Shown here: piece by piece, positions 19,175 through 27,312 of the stretch
How positions within the stretch are numbered: the stretch's first letter is position 1
Layout of the letters: every line of letters starts with the position of its first letter
From: Pseudomonas sp. GD03944
GTDB taxonomy: Bacteria > Pseudomonadota > Gammaproteobacteria > Pseudomonadales > Pseudomonadaceae
Length of the DNA: 64,000 nucleotides
Direction of reading: 5' to 3'
Assembly (NCBI RefSeq): GCF_029839275.1
Contig: NZ_JAOCAH010000015.1
Coordinates: 1-64,000, forward strand
Program-made: the position numbers and the translations under genes
Notes under the pieces: model-generated
What the model saw: only the letters and a program-made list of their open reading frames with translations
Told to the model about the DNA's origin: nothing
Databases searched by the model: none

Positions 19175-19201
19175 ATTGAGGGATGTGCGGCGAAACAGTT
19201 C
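19175..19201 (-). promoter_or_regulatory. Candidate AlgU-type promoter of ClpP-like gene
   Basis: On the minus strand: GAACTG (19201-19196), 16 nt, TCAAT (19179-19175). One -35 mismatch; leader of about 65 nt. Confidence 0.3.
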
Positions 19202-19370
19202 AGCCAAATCCGGAAGGGGGGATGAAAGGGCGCGGTTTTTTCGGCGAAAGAGTGCTGCGTGGGACGCCTTGGCAGCCCTGTACAACGTGCTTGGGCGCTG
19301 TATCGAATTTGATCTATAGATGCAATACGTCTAAATTTGATTCTGTAGATTCACTATCAAGGTGCATGTC

Positions 19371-19778
19371 ATGACCGCCGTTGCCGTGCAGGCCCAGCAG
19401 TTTTCCAAAGAGCAGTGCGTTGCAGGCCTTCGTGCTGCCCTGAATATCCTGGAAAAGTGGGGCGCGTCTGCCGATCAGGCGGGCCGGATCCTGCGTATTT
19501 CCCGCAGCACCTACACCCGGGCCCGGCAACAGGGTTCGGCCTGGTCCGTCACGCTGGATGCCGATCAACTGCAGCGGGTCAGCCTGGTGCTCAACACCCA
19601 TGCCGCACTTCGCCTGATTTTCGACAACCCGGAGAACGTCTACGGCTTCGCCCGGATGGAGAACCACAACGAGTTCTTCAACGGCCGGGCGCCGCTCGAC
19701 ATCATGGCCCAGGGCGACATGATTTCCCTGTACGAGACCTATCGGCGCATCGACGCCTTGCGAGGGGCGCAGTGGTAA
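19371..19778 (+). CDS. Xre/MbcA/ParS-family antitoxin
   Basis: A 135-residue antitoxin for the RES-domain toxin that follows. An N-terminal helix-turn-helix region (about 20-55, LRAALNILEKWGASADQAGRILRI, then SRSTYTRARQ) precedes the DUF2384 (MbcA/ParS C-terminal) domain containing RVSLVLNTHAALRLIF and NEFFNGRAPLDIMAQGD, which forms the toxin-neutralising C-terminus. The ATG at 19371 has AAGGTG upstream; a GTG three codons earlier is also in frame. It overlaps the toxin gene by 7 bp, the normal coupled arrangement. The AT-rich 19,310-19,360 stretch is the likely autoregulated promoter. Confidence 0.88.
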   Translation: MTAVAVQAQQFSKEQCVAGLRAALNILEKWGASADQAGRILRISRSTYTRARQQGSAWSVTLDADQLQRVSLVLNTHAALRLIFDNPENVYGFARMENHNEFFNGRAPLDIMAQGDMISLYETYRRIDALRGAQW

Positions 19779-20482
19779 CGCTCGGCGGTCTTGCCACCCT
19801 GGAGGGCGAGAGCCTGCAGGCGTATCGCCTGGTCAATTCCAAGTTTCCGCCGATCGAGCTGTTCGATGACGTGGCCGATGCCGATGACTTCGAGGCCCTG
19901 TACCACCTGCAGGAGCTGACCAATCCGCGGTTGCTGAACGAGATCGGCCGCCTGGAGCTGATCGCCCGGGAAGAGATTCCCTTCGGCATTCCGGGGTGCT
20001 CCTATGCGACCGCACCCTTTACCCATGTCCATCCCATGGGGTCACGCTTTGGTGATGGCAGTTACGGGGTGCTCTATCTGGCCGACAACATGGACACGGC
20101 GGTCGCCGAGGTCCGGCACCACCAGGGCCTCTATTGGGCGAATGTGCCAGGGCTTGCCTACGAGCGTTTCGTCTTCAAGGGACTCGGCTGCCGTTTCAGC
20201 CAGGCCGGCATGAAAGACCTCACCGCCATCCCCCTGAGCGATCCCATCTACGACCCGGACGACTACACCCATGCCCGCCAGGTCGGCCGTGAAGCGCGGC
20301 GGGGCGGTTGCCCCGGCCTGCGCTACCACTCGGTTCGCTCGCCGGGCAACCTGTGCTGGGCGCTGATGACGCCGCGCCCCGTGACCTCGATCATCCAGAC
20401 CGCCCATTACGAGATGATCTGGAATGGCCAGATCGTCAGCGTTAGCCAGGTATCGACCGTGGAACCCGGGCTGCGGCGTTAA
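19772..20482 (+). CDS. RES-domain toxin
   Basis: RES-domain toxins degrade or transfer NAD+ (NAD+ phosphorolysis or ADP-ribosylation in characterised members), halting growth when unneutralised. It has 236 residues from a GTG at 19772, inside the antitoxin stop region and preceded by GAGGGG. The RES core includes AYRLVNSKFPP (Arg), GSRFGDGSYGVLYLADNMDTAVAEV (Tyr and Glu of the NAD site) and ALMTPRPVTSIIQTAHYEM. No frameshift is seen, so the pair appears functional. The frame is open upstream only as the shadow of the antitoxin gene. Confidence 0.88.
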   Translation: MVTLGGLATLEGESLQAYRLVNSKFPPIELFDDVADADDFEALYHLQELTNPRLLNEIGRLELIAREEIPFGIPGCSYATAPFTHVHPMGSRFGDGSYGVLYLADNMDTAVAEVRHHQGLYWANVPGLAYERFVFKGLGCRFSQAGMKDLTAIPLSDPIYDPDDYTHARQVGREARRGGCPGLRYHSVRSPGNLCWALMTPRPVTSIIQTAHYEMIWNGQIVSVSQVSTVEPGLRR

Positions 20483-20616
20483 CGGTTCCAGGCCAGTACT
20501 TTCGCGGGCTTCGGTCGGTCGGCACGCGGTTTTACCCATGCCGACGTACGCACATGGCAGGTTTTCAACGGCGCTGCTACGTTGCTTGAAGCATGCACGC
20601 GCCATGGAGGCCTGGA

Positions 20617-20991
20617 ATGCTCGACTACGTTGCGCTCGGAATTCTGATTTTCGTTGGCATCGTGCTGTTCTACGGCGTCATCGCCATTCACGACATTCCC
20701 TATGAAATCGCCGTCCACCGCCAGCACCCGCAGCAGGACGCCATTCATGTCGCGGGCTGGGTCAGCCTGTTCACCCTGCACGCCATCTGGCCGTTTCTGT
20801 GGATCTGGGCAACGCTCTACCGCAAGGACCGCGGCTGGGGGTTCGCCCCAGGCGAGGCGCCCGTGGAGGACACGCGGCTACAGGAACTCGAGGGACAGAT
20901 TCACGTCCTGCAGGAGCGCCTCGCCGCCCTGGAGGCCCGCCCCGAGACGCCTCCTGAAACGCCCATCGAACTGCCGCGGCAGGAGGGGTGA
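20617..20991 (+). CDS. DUF3302 inner-membrane protein (YiaW/YibI-like)
   Basis: A 124-residue membrane protein with two helices (about 4-24 and 47-68) joined by a short polar loop containing HDIPYEIAVHRQHPQQDAI, the DUF3302 signature. The C-terminal 40 residues form a short coiled coil (LQELEGQIHVLQERLAALEA). In E. coli the homologues YiaW/YibI are encoded just before an HlyD-like membrane fusion protein (YiaV/YibH). The same arrangement is seen here, with 3 bp between the genes, but the partner has a premature stop. Confidence 0.85.
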   Translation: MLDYVALGILIFVGIVLFYGVIAIHDIPYEIAVHRQHPQQDAIHVAGWVSLFTLHAIWPFLWIWATLYRKDRGWGFAPGEAPVEDTRLQELEGQIHVLQERLAALEARPETPPETPIELPRQEG

Positions 20992-20994
20992 GCC

Positions 20995-21954
20995 ATGGAC
21001 CTGTTGCTCATCCTGACCTACACCGCCATCTGCGTGGCCATCTTCAAGATCTTCCGCATTCCGCTGAACAAATGGACGGTGCCGACCGCCGTGCTCGGGG
21101 GCATCGTCCTGATCGGTTCGCTGATCTTCCTGATGAACTACAACCACCCGTATTCCGAGGTGTAGCGCAGCTACTTCGTCAGCACACCCATCGTGCCGGC
21201 GGTCAGCGGCCAGGTGATTGAGGTGCCGGCGCAGGGCAACCGGCTGATGGAGAAGGGCGACGTGCTGTTCCGCATCGACCCGACGCCCTTCGAGAACCGG
21301 GTCAAATCCATCCGTGCCCAGCTGGTTTCCGCCCGGGCCGACCTGTCGCGGGCCAGTGAGCTGGCACGGCGTAACGTCGGCAACCGGCGCGACGTGGACA
21401 TCACCGCCGCGCGGGTCGAAGACCTGCAGGCGCAGCTCAACATCGCCCAGTTCGAGCTGGACAACACCACGGTGCGGGCGCCGTCGAAAGGCTACGTGAC
21501 CCAGGTGTCGCTGCGTCCGGGCATCTATGCGGTGAAGATGCCGTTGCGCCCGGCGATGATTTTCATCCCTCACGAAGACTACTCCTACGTCGCCTGGATG
21601 CGGCAGAACAGCCAGCTGCGCCTGACCCTGGGCGACGAGGCGGAAATCGCCTTCGACGGCATTCCCGGTGAGGTGTTTGCCGCCCGCGTGAAGATGGTCA
21701 TGCCGGTGATCGCCGAGGGCCAGGTGCAACCCAGCGGCCACCTGATCGGCTTTACCGGCTCGCCGCCGCCCGGGCGCGTGCCGGTGGTCCTGGAAGTGAC
21801 CGACCCGGATTTCGCCCAGTACCGCGAACAGATGCCGGGCGGCGCCTACGGCCAGGCAGCGCTGTATTCCGAGCATTTCCACCACGTCGCGATCATGCGC
21901 AAGATCCTGCTGCGCATGGCGGCCTGGATGAACTACATCTTCCCGTTCCATTGA
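20995..21954 (+). pseudogene. HlyD-family membrane fusion protein, interrupted by in-frame amber codon
   Basis: Read through, this is a 319-residue YibH/YiaV-like membrane fusion protein. An N-terminal helix region (about 1-51, LLLILTYTAICVAIF and VLGGIVLIGSLIFLM) precedes the lipoyl/hairpin segment STPIVPAVSGQVIEVPAQGN, the coiled coil (SIRAQLVSARADLSRA) and a beta-barrel part. Codon 57 is TAG (21163-21165) in the phrase HPYSEV-stop-RSYFVSTP; a single base change from TCG (Ser) would give it. Everything after is in the same frame with normal codon use, so the lesion looks recent or is a sequencing error. Re-initiation at a GTG at 21193 would make a protein lacking the membrane anchor. The start has AGGAGGGG upstream. 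Confidence 0.8.
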
Positions 21955-22022
21955 GCGGAAGGCGAGCAGGGAAGCGGGGCACGCGTTGCCCGCATCGTGG
22001 GCCTATAGAGAGGAGGGCGAAC

Positions 22023-23135
22023 ATGCAGCCAGTGCCCCAGGACCGGTATTCCTCCCGCAGCCTGCTGGATGTCCTGATCCGCGCGGGGCTGATCGCCTTT
22101 CTGGTCATCACCTGCTACGAGGTCTTCAAGCCGTTCCTCAGCCTGATGCTGTGGGGCCTGATACTGGGCGTGACCTTCTATCCCTTGCACTGCCGGCTCA
22201 GGACGACCCTGGGCCGCGATGGCGTGGTGGCGACGCTGATCGTCCTGGTGTCGCTGCTGTTGCTGATCGTGCCGGTCTACTTTCTCGGCGTGTCCATGGT
22301 GCAGTCCGCCCACAGCGCGCTGGACATGGTGAAGCAGGGCACCTGGCACATTCCGCCGCCCAATGAATCGGTGCTCGGCTGGCCCCTGATCGGCCAGCCG
22401 CTGTTCACCTTCTGGCAACAGGCCTCGGTGGACCTGACCAGCCTGCTCAAGACCCTGATGCCCCACCTGCAAGGCGTCGGCCTGGACCTGTTGAGCACGG
22501 TGGCAGGCGTTGGCGGCGGGTTCTTCCTGTTTCTCGCCGCACTGATGCTCGCCGGCGTGTTCATGGCGTACGGTGAAAACGGCGAACGCAGTGCGCTGCA
22601 GATCGCCTCGCGCATTTCCGGTCCGGACCGTGGGCCGCAGATCGCACGGCTGTGCACCGCGACCATCCGCGCCGTGGCCCAGGGCGTGGTCGGTATCGCG
22701 TTCATCCAGATGCTGCTGGTGGGCGTCGGCTTCGTGGTGATGGGCATTCCAGGAGCCGGGTTGCTGGCCCTGTTGGTGCTGTTGCTGGGCATCATGCAAT
22801 TGCCGGTGGTGCTGATCACGCTGCCGGTGATCGGCTATGTTTTCGCCACCGACGGCGCCTCGGCGGCGACGATCGTGTTCGCGATCTACAGCTTCGTTGC
22901 CGGCATGTCCGACAACATCCTCAAGCCGTTGCTGTTGGGCAGAGGCGTCGCCGTGCCCATGCCGGTGGTGCTGATCGGCGCACTGGGTGGCATGGTCACC
23001 GGCGGCATCATCGGCCTGTTCGTCGGACCGGTGATCCTGGCGGTGGGCTACATGCTGTTCTGGCAATGGGTGGAACAGGAGCCAGGAAATGTATCGGCAG
23101 CGGTGGAGCAGAAGGATCGGGTGGAAACGCCTTGA
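22023..23135 (+). CDS. AI-2E/PerM-family permease
   Basis: A 370-residue polytopic inner-membrane protein of the AI-2E/PerM family (TqsA, YdiK relatives). About eight helices are arranged as two N-terminal, a central amphipathic stretch and a C-terminal group with GIPGAGLLALLVLLLGI and the conserved FVGPVILAVGYML. The family exports or takes up small molecules, with varied and often unknown substrates; one branch acts as Na+/Li+ antiporter. The start is the ATG at 22023, after AGGAGGGCGAAC. It is 68 bp after the HlyD pseudogene and may belong to the same transcript. Confidence 0.85.
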   Translation: MQPVPQDRYSSRSLLDVLIRAGLIAFLVITCYEVFKPFLSLMLWGLILGVTFYPLHCRLRTTLGRDGVVATLIVLVSLLLLIVPVYFLGVSMVQSAHSALDMVKQGTWHIPPPNESVLGWPLIGQPLFTFWQQASVDLTSLLKTLMPHLQGVGLDLLSTVAGVGGGFFLFLAALMLAGVFMAYGENGERSALQIASRISGPDRGPQIARLCTATIRAVAQGVVGIAFIQMLLVGVGFVVMGIPGAGLLALLVLLLGIMQLPVVLITLPVIGYVFATDGASAATIVFAIYSFVAGMSDNILKPLLLGRGVAVPMPVVLIGALGGMVTGGIIGLFVGPVILAVGYMLFWQWVEQEPGNVSAAVEQKDRVETP

Positions 23136-23184
23136 GCCTTGGATCGTGATTAATGCGGCCAGGCATTTCGTATATGTGATTTAA

Positions 23185-23200
23185 CATAATATACATTATG
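23185..23200. repeat. Inverted repeat, possible operator
   Basis: CATAATATACATTATG: perfect 6-bp arms with a 4-bp centre inside an AT-rich stretch. It could be a regulator site or part of a promoter. Confidence 0.4.
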
Positions 23201-23477
23201 CGAACTGCAAGGATTGCACCTGGGCAGTCAGAGTCGATTTCATCAGCGCCGCCACCGGCGCGCCGATAAGTCCCGGATGCCGCTTTGGGCCTCCCGTCAC
23301 GGACGCTTCCCCGATTTGCCTCAACTGCCAGCCGGACTGCCAACGTCCGGCACTTTGCACAAGCTGTCTGCAGCGTTCAACAAATGAAACAAGACGATCT
23401 GCATTGAACCCAATACGTCCAGCCGCCTCGAGCACGAACGCAACGGCAACAATTTCATCACTCGCCACCGACACCAC
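23196..23477 (-). CDS. Doubtful ORF, possible gene remnant
   Basis: A 93-codon frame from a GTG at 23477 with no good ribosome site. The translation (e.g. SDEIVAVAFVLEAAGRIGF, ADRLVSFVERCRQLVQ) has a protein-like composition and lower GC at third positions than the neighbours. I do not recognise a family. It may be a leftover piece of a mobile or phage gene, or chance. Confidence 0.25.
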   Translation of the reverse strand: MVSVASDEIVAVAFVLEAAGRIGFNADRLVSFVERCRQLVQSAGRWQSGWQLRQIGEASVTGGPKRHPGLIGAPVAALMKSTLTAQVQSLQFA

Positions 23478-23559
23478 GTTGGGTCACGAGCCGTAATGCC
23501 TTGAGCTGTCCGGCGCGCTGCCGGGCCATGTTTCTCTCTCGATCTCTGGAGCCTTTCTC

Positions 23560-24060
23560 ATGAAAATCCTGGACACCCGATCCGACAGTTTTCCCAAGCG
23601 ATTAGCGTTGAGTAGCCATGTCTCTGCAGCCGGCACCTACGGTATCTATGCCGCGCTGGTGATTATCTATTTTTGGTTCGGCGGCATGAAATTTACCAAC
23701 TACGAGGCTCAGGGACTGGTGCCGCTGGTGAGCAACAGTCCGTTGCTCGGCTGGCTGTATCTGTTTTTCAGCGTCGAGACCTTTTCCAATTTGCTTGGCG
23801 TCCTGGAAATCTCGGTGGGCGTATTGATTGCAGGTCGCCTGGTGTCACCCACGCTCTCATTGATCGGTGGCGCGTTGTCGGCGGGTTTGTTCTTCACGAC
23901 CCTGAGTTTCTTGGTCTCGACGCCTGGCGTGATTGAACCGAGCCTCGGTTTTCCCGGCATCTCGGTCATGCCTGGTCAGTTCCTGCTGAAGGACATCGGG
24001 CTGCTTGCCGCGTCGGTTTTCGTGGCCGGCCATTCGCTGGCTGCACTGGAAAGAGGCTGA
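23560..24060 (+). CDS. YkgB/DUF417-family membrane protein
   Basis: A 166-residue inner-membrane protein with four helices (about 27-43, 63-75, 79-109 and 140-158). The signature YFWFGGMKFTNYEAQGLVPLVSNSPLLGWLY is typical of the YkgB/DUF417 family; E. coli RcrB (YkgB) protects against hypochlorous acid. The ATG at 23560 has TGGAG upstream. It is convergent with an AraC regulator whose end is 40 bp away, and YkgB-like genes are often linked to AraC or RclR-type regulators. The substrate or protective mechanism is unknown. Confidence 0.85.
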   Translation: MKILDTRSDSFPKRLALSSHVSAAGTYGIYAALVIIYFWFGGMKFTNYEAQGLVPLVSNSPLLGWLYLFFSVETFSNLLGVLEISVGVLIAGRLVSPTLSLIGGALSAGLFFTTLSFLVSTPGVIEPSLGFPGISVMPGQFLLKDIGLLAASVFVAGHSLAALERG

Positions 24061-24099
24061 TCAGTGCAGGTCTTGCAGGGAACGCCTGAGGCTGTGTCT

Positions 24100-24987
24100 T
24101 CAGGCCCCCTTCCCCTCCGCTACGGCTAAGTCAGGTTGGCGTATGTCGGATGCACGCTGGCACCGATCCTGCCAGTCCTTCAGCCACTCCCGGGGGCTGT
24201 AACCGGTTTTGCGGCGAAAGGCACGGGCAAGCGCCGATGGGCTGTCATAGCCGATTTCAGCGGCAATAAGGGCAATCGGCCTCGCTTCGCGCAGTCGCTT
24301 CTGCGCAAGGCTGATACGCCAGCTCAGCAGGTACTCGGCAGGCGTCTGCCCGACCACCGCGCGGAAATTCACGGCATAGGCGGCGCGGGACATGTTCGAT
24401 TCGCTCGCCAGCTCCGCTACCGACCAGGCCCGCTGTGGCGCCTTGTGCATCTGTACCAGCGAGCGCGCCAGCCGCGAGTCGGCCAATCCGGCCATCGTTC
24501 CGGTTCGCAGCTGCTGGTGGTCGAGCAGGTGCCGGAACAACTGAATGATCAACAGCTCGAACAACCGATCCAGAGCCGCGTCCCTGCCGCAGTGGTCTGC
24601 GGCGGCCTCCCTGAACATCCACATCAGTGTGTCGGCCAGCATCGGCAGCTCATCCAGCGGCAGCACCATGAAGTCGGGCAACGATGCAGATAGCGGGTTG
24701 TCGATGCCTCCTTCGAACTCCATGGCAGCGCACAGCAGCTCCGCACCTAGCGACTCGTCTGCCAACAGCTGGTGTCGATGCGGTCGTGGCAGGAAGATCA
24801 GGCTTGGGCGCGTCAGTTCCAGGCGCGTGCGGTCGGGGCTCACCACGGTCATGGTGCCGGCTCGCAGCAGATGGAGATGGCCCCGCTGATCGGCGCCGTC
24901 GTATATCGCAGTTCCGCAGAGCTTACCGTTGTAAGACAGGCGCGCCCGAACAGCGAACTGCGAAAACAAGGTGGACAGACGATCCAT
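24100..24987 (-). CDS. AraC-family regulator with cupin N-domain
   Basis: A 295-residue transcription factor. The N-terminal cupin-type sensory domain (about 10-160) includes HLHLLRAGTMTVVSPD and LIFLPRPHRHQLLAD. The C-terminal double helix-turn-helix (about 190-280) includes WSVAELASESNMSRAAYAVNFRAVVG and ALIAAEIGYDSPSALARAFRRKTGYSPREW. The ATG at 24987 (MDRLSTLF) with AAAGG upstream is preferred over one 13 codons earlier. It probably regulates the neighbouring ykgB-like gene or the paoABC operon that begins on the same strand upstream. Confidence 0.88.
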   Translation of the reverse strand: MDRLSTLFSQFAVRARLSYNGKLCGTAIYDGADQRGHLHLLRAGTMTVVSPDRTRLELTRPSLIFLPRPHRHQLLADESLGAELLCAAMEFEGGIDNPLSASLPDFMVLPLDELPMLADTLMWMFREAAADHCGRDAALDRLFELLIIQLFRHLLDHQQLRTGTMAGLADSRLARSLVQMHKAPQRAWSVAELASESNMSRAAYAVNFRAVVGQTPAEYLLSWRISLAQKRLREARPIALIAAEIGYDSPSALARAFRRKTGYSPREWLKDWQDRCQRASDIRQPDLAVAEGKGA

Positions 24988-25071
24988 GGGCCTTTTCTCT
25001 GTCAGACGGCGAACGCCTGGCATCATAGAACCCTTTTCGGATGGAACGCGAATGCGTGCACCCTCCTCCTA

Positions 25072-27312
25072 TCATTCAAGCGCAACCAGCCCGGGCAGGA
25101 GTTTGTCGACCGTCAGCGGGAACTCTCGAATACGGATGCCTGTTGCGTTGTAGACGGCATTGGCCACGGCCGCACCGGCACCGCATACCCCCAGTTCGCC
25201 CAGGCCCTTGATGCCCAGAACATTGGCCTTTGGATCGGGCTCCTCCAGAAACACCACGTCCATTTCTGCGATATCGCCGTTAACCGGTATCAGGTATTCG
25301 GCCAAGTCATGATTGACGAAGTGTCCGTAGCGGGTGTCCAGCAGCGTCTGCTCCATCAGCGCTGCGCCGATGCCCCAGGTCATGCCGCCGAGAATCTGCG
25401 ACCGTGCCGTTTTCGGATTGAGGATGCGCCCAGCGGAGATCACCGACAACATGCGGCGCATGCGAACTTCTCCGGTGTCCATGTCCACTGCGACTTCCAC
25501 GAAATGAGCGCCGTCGGAATGCTGCGAATAGTTTTTGTAGGTGTCACCCATTGGTCCGGCGCTGCCTTCGGCCTGCAATCCCAACGGTGCGACCCGCAGC
25601 ATCAGATCGCTGAGCCGCTCCGACCGCTGTCCGGTACTGATCCGGCCGTTGGCGAATTGCACCTGCTCGTCGGTAAAGGGTTCGCCGGCCGCCTGGATGA
25701 TTCTTTGTTTCAATGCCTGGCAGGCGGCGTCCACGGCCGATCCCGCGCTGGCTGCGCCCCAGGAACCACCAGAACCCGCTGTTTGCGGAAAGCGACTGTC
25801 GCCGAGCTGTACCTGCACGGCAGACAGCGGGACGCCCAAGCTTTGCGCCGCTACCTGGGTGAGGATCGTATAAGTGCCCGTACCGATGTCCGTCATGTCC
25901 AGGCGAACCTGCACGCGCCCCGTCGCGCCGATGCTTACCTGGGCCCTGGACAGACCCAGATAATTGGGGCGAATGGCCGCGGCCATTCCCATGCCGATCA
26001 GCTGCCGTCCGACGCGCACACGCCCGGGTGTGGGGTCGCGGCGCTCCCAGCCAAAGCGCTCCGCTCCGGTTTTCATGCAAGCCAGCAGGTTACGCGTTGC
26101 GAACGGCACGCCGCGTTCGGGGTCGAGGTCGGGCTCGTTGCGGATACGCAGCTCGATCGGGTCCATGTGCAAACGGTCCGCCAGTTCATCCATGGCACTT
26201 TCGAAGGCCAGCATGCCAGGCGCTTCTCCAGGTGAACGCATCCACTCGCCGCGGTTGAGATCGACCGGCACCAGTCGATGACGGGTCAGGCGGTTGGGGG
26301 CGGCATACAGGGAGCGGGCAAATACGGCTGTCTGTTCACAGAACTCTTCGAATCGTGAGGTGGCCGACCAGACGTCATAGCCGATTGCCGTCAGCTTGCC
26401 GCTGGTATCCGCTCCCAGGCGCACCTGATGCTGCATCGCCGTGCGGTGGCCTGCGTTGGCGTACATCTGTTGGCGTGTCAGCGCGACGCTCACGGGCCGT
26501 TTCAATACCCGTGCCGCCAATGCCGCCAGCACGGCATCGGCATGAATGATCAGCTTGGCGCCAAAGCCACCGCCGATGTAAGGGCTGACAACACGGATGC
26601 GTTCCTGCGCGATGCGCAGGGTGTTGGCCATCCCGGCTCGGACATTCGCCAGGGTCTGTGCCGAGGTGTACAGCGTCAGGTCATCACCCTGCCAGACGGC
26701 TATGGAGGCGTGGGGCTCCATGGGATTATGGCTCTGGTAGGGCGTTTGATAATGGCCGTCGAACCGTACGGGGGCCGAATCGAACGCAGCGTCGAAGTTG
26801 CCAACGGCACTGTCGGTCTGCATGCCGGCATTGGTTCGCGTGGGTGCATAGGCTTCGTTCATCCGTGAGCCAAGATCGTAGGCGCCCCGCTCCTCCGTGT
26901 ACGTCATCCGGATCAGCCTGGCCGCGGAGCGTGCGGCCTCGAATGTCGTGGCCACCACCAGCGCAACCGGCTCGTCGTAGTAACGCACGTGGTCTGTTGC
27001 CAGCACCGGACGGGCACGGGTGAACACCTCGGCGGTGGTCGCTGTCAGGGGCGGCCCGAATGCTGGCTGGGACGGCGCGTTGCGGTGGGTCATTACGTAC
27101 AGAACGCCCGGCGCCCTCTCCGCCCTGTGCGTATCGATCTTGCTGATCCGGCCCTTGGCAATGGTCGCGCCGAGAATGTAACCGTGGGCCACCTCACCCA
27201 TTTCCTGTTGCTCATAGGCGTAGAGGGCGCGGCCTGTTACTTTCAGTCGACCATCGACGCGGTCCACGGGCTGGCCGACGGGGCCTTCAATGATGGTTTG
27301 ATGGGAGGTCAT
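25072..27312 (-). CDS. paoC: Aldehyde oxidoreductase molybdenum-binding subunit PaoC
   Basis: Molybdopterin-cytosine-dinucleotide subunit of the periplasmic aldehyde oxidoreductase PaoABC (xanthine dehydrogenase family), which oxidises aldehydes, including aromatic ones, to acids. It has 746 residues, like E. coli PaoC (732). Seen are DRVDGRLKVTGRALYAYEQQ at the N-terminus, YIGGGFGAKLIIHADAVLAA and MRSPGEAPGMLAFESAMDELA for Moco binding, and GIKGLGELGVCGAGAAVANA with the catalytic Glu near the C-terminus. The start overlaps the paoB stop by 4 bp. No paoD-type maturation chaperone is visible in the window. Confidence 0.93.
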   Translation of the reverse strand: MTSHQTIIEGPVGQPVDRVDGRLKVTGRALYAYEQQEMGEVAHGYILGATIAKGRISKIDTHRAERAPGVLYVMTHRNAPSQPAFGPPLTATTAEVFTRARPVLATDHVRYYDEPVALVVATTFEAARSAARLIRMTYTEERGAYDLGSRMNEAYAPTRTNAGMQTDSAVGNFDAAFDSAPVRFDGHYQTPYQSHNPMEPHASIAVWQGDDLTLYTSAQTLANVRAGMANTLRIAQERIRVVSPYIGGGFGAKLIIHADAVLAALAARVLKRPVSVALTRQQMYANAGHRTAMQHQVRLGADTSGKLTAIGYDVWSATSRFEEFCEQTAVFARSLYAAPNRLTRHRLVPVDLNRGEWMRSPGEAPGMLAFESAMDELADRLHMDPIELRIRNEPDLDPERGVPFATRNLLACMKTGAERFGWERRDPTPGRVRVGRQLIGMGMAAAIRPNYLGLSRAQVSIGATGRVQVRLDMTDIGTGTYTILTQVAAQSLGVPLSAVQVQLGDSRFPQTAGSGGSWGAASAGSAVDAACQALKQRIIQAAGEPFTDEQVQFANGRISTGQRSERLSDLMLRVAPLGLQAEGSAGPMGDTYKNYSQHSDGAHFVEVAVDMDTGEVRMRRMLSVISAGRILNPKTARSQILGGMTWGIGAALMEQTLLDTRYGHFVNHDLAEYLIPVNGDIAEMDVVFLEEPDPKANVLGIKGLGELGVCGAGAAVANAVYNATGIRIREFPLTVDKLLPGLVALE

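Larger units (their letters stand above)
23136..23559. other. 424-bp spacer at the edge of an accessory-looking block
   Basis: Begins with an AT-rich segment (23170-23205) containing a perfect inverted repeat CATAAT-ATAC-ATTATG (23185-23200), then a weakly supported minus-strand ORF, then the leader of the YkgB-like gene. Base composition and codon use change here from GC-rich to a more mixed style, which fits a junction between core and acquired DNA. Confidence 0.4.

Noticed and set aside
22023..23135. Assignment of the permease as an autoinducer-2 exporter
   Set aside because: The family is broad and many members do not move AI-2; no quorum-sensing genes are nearby, so only the family name is given.
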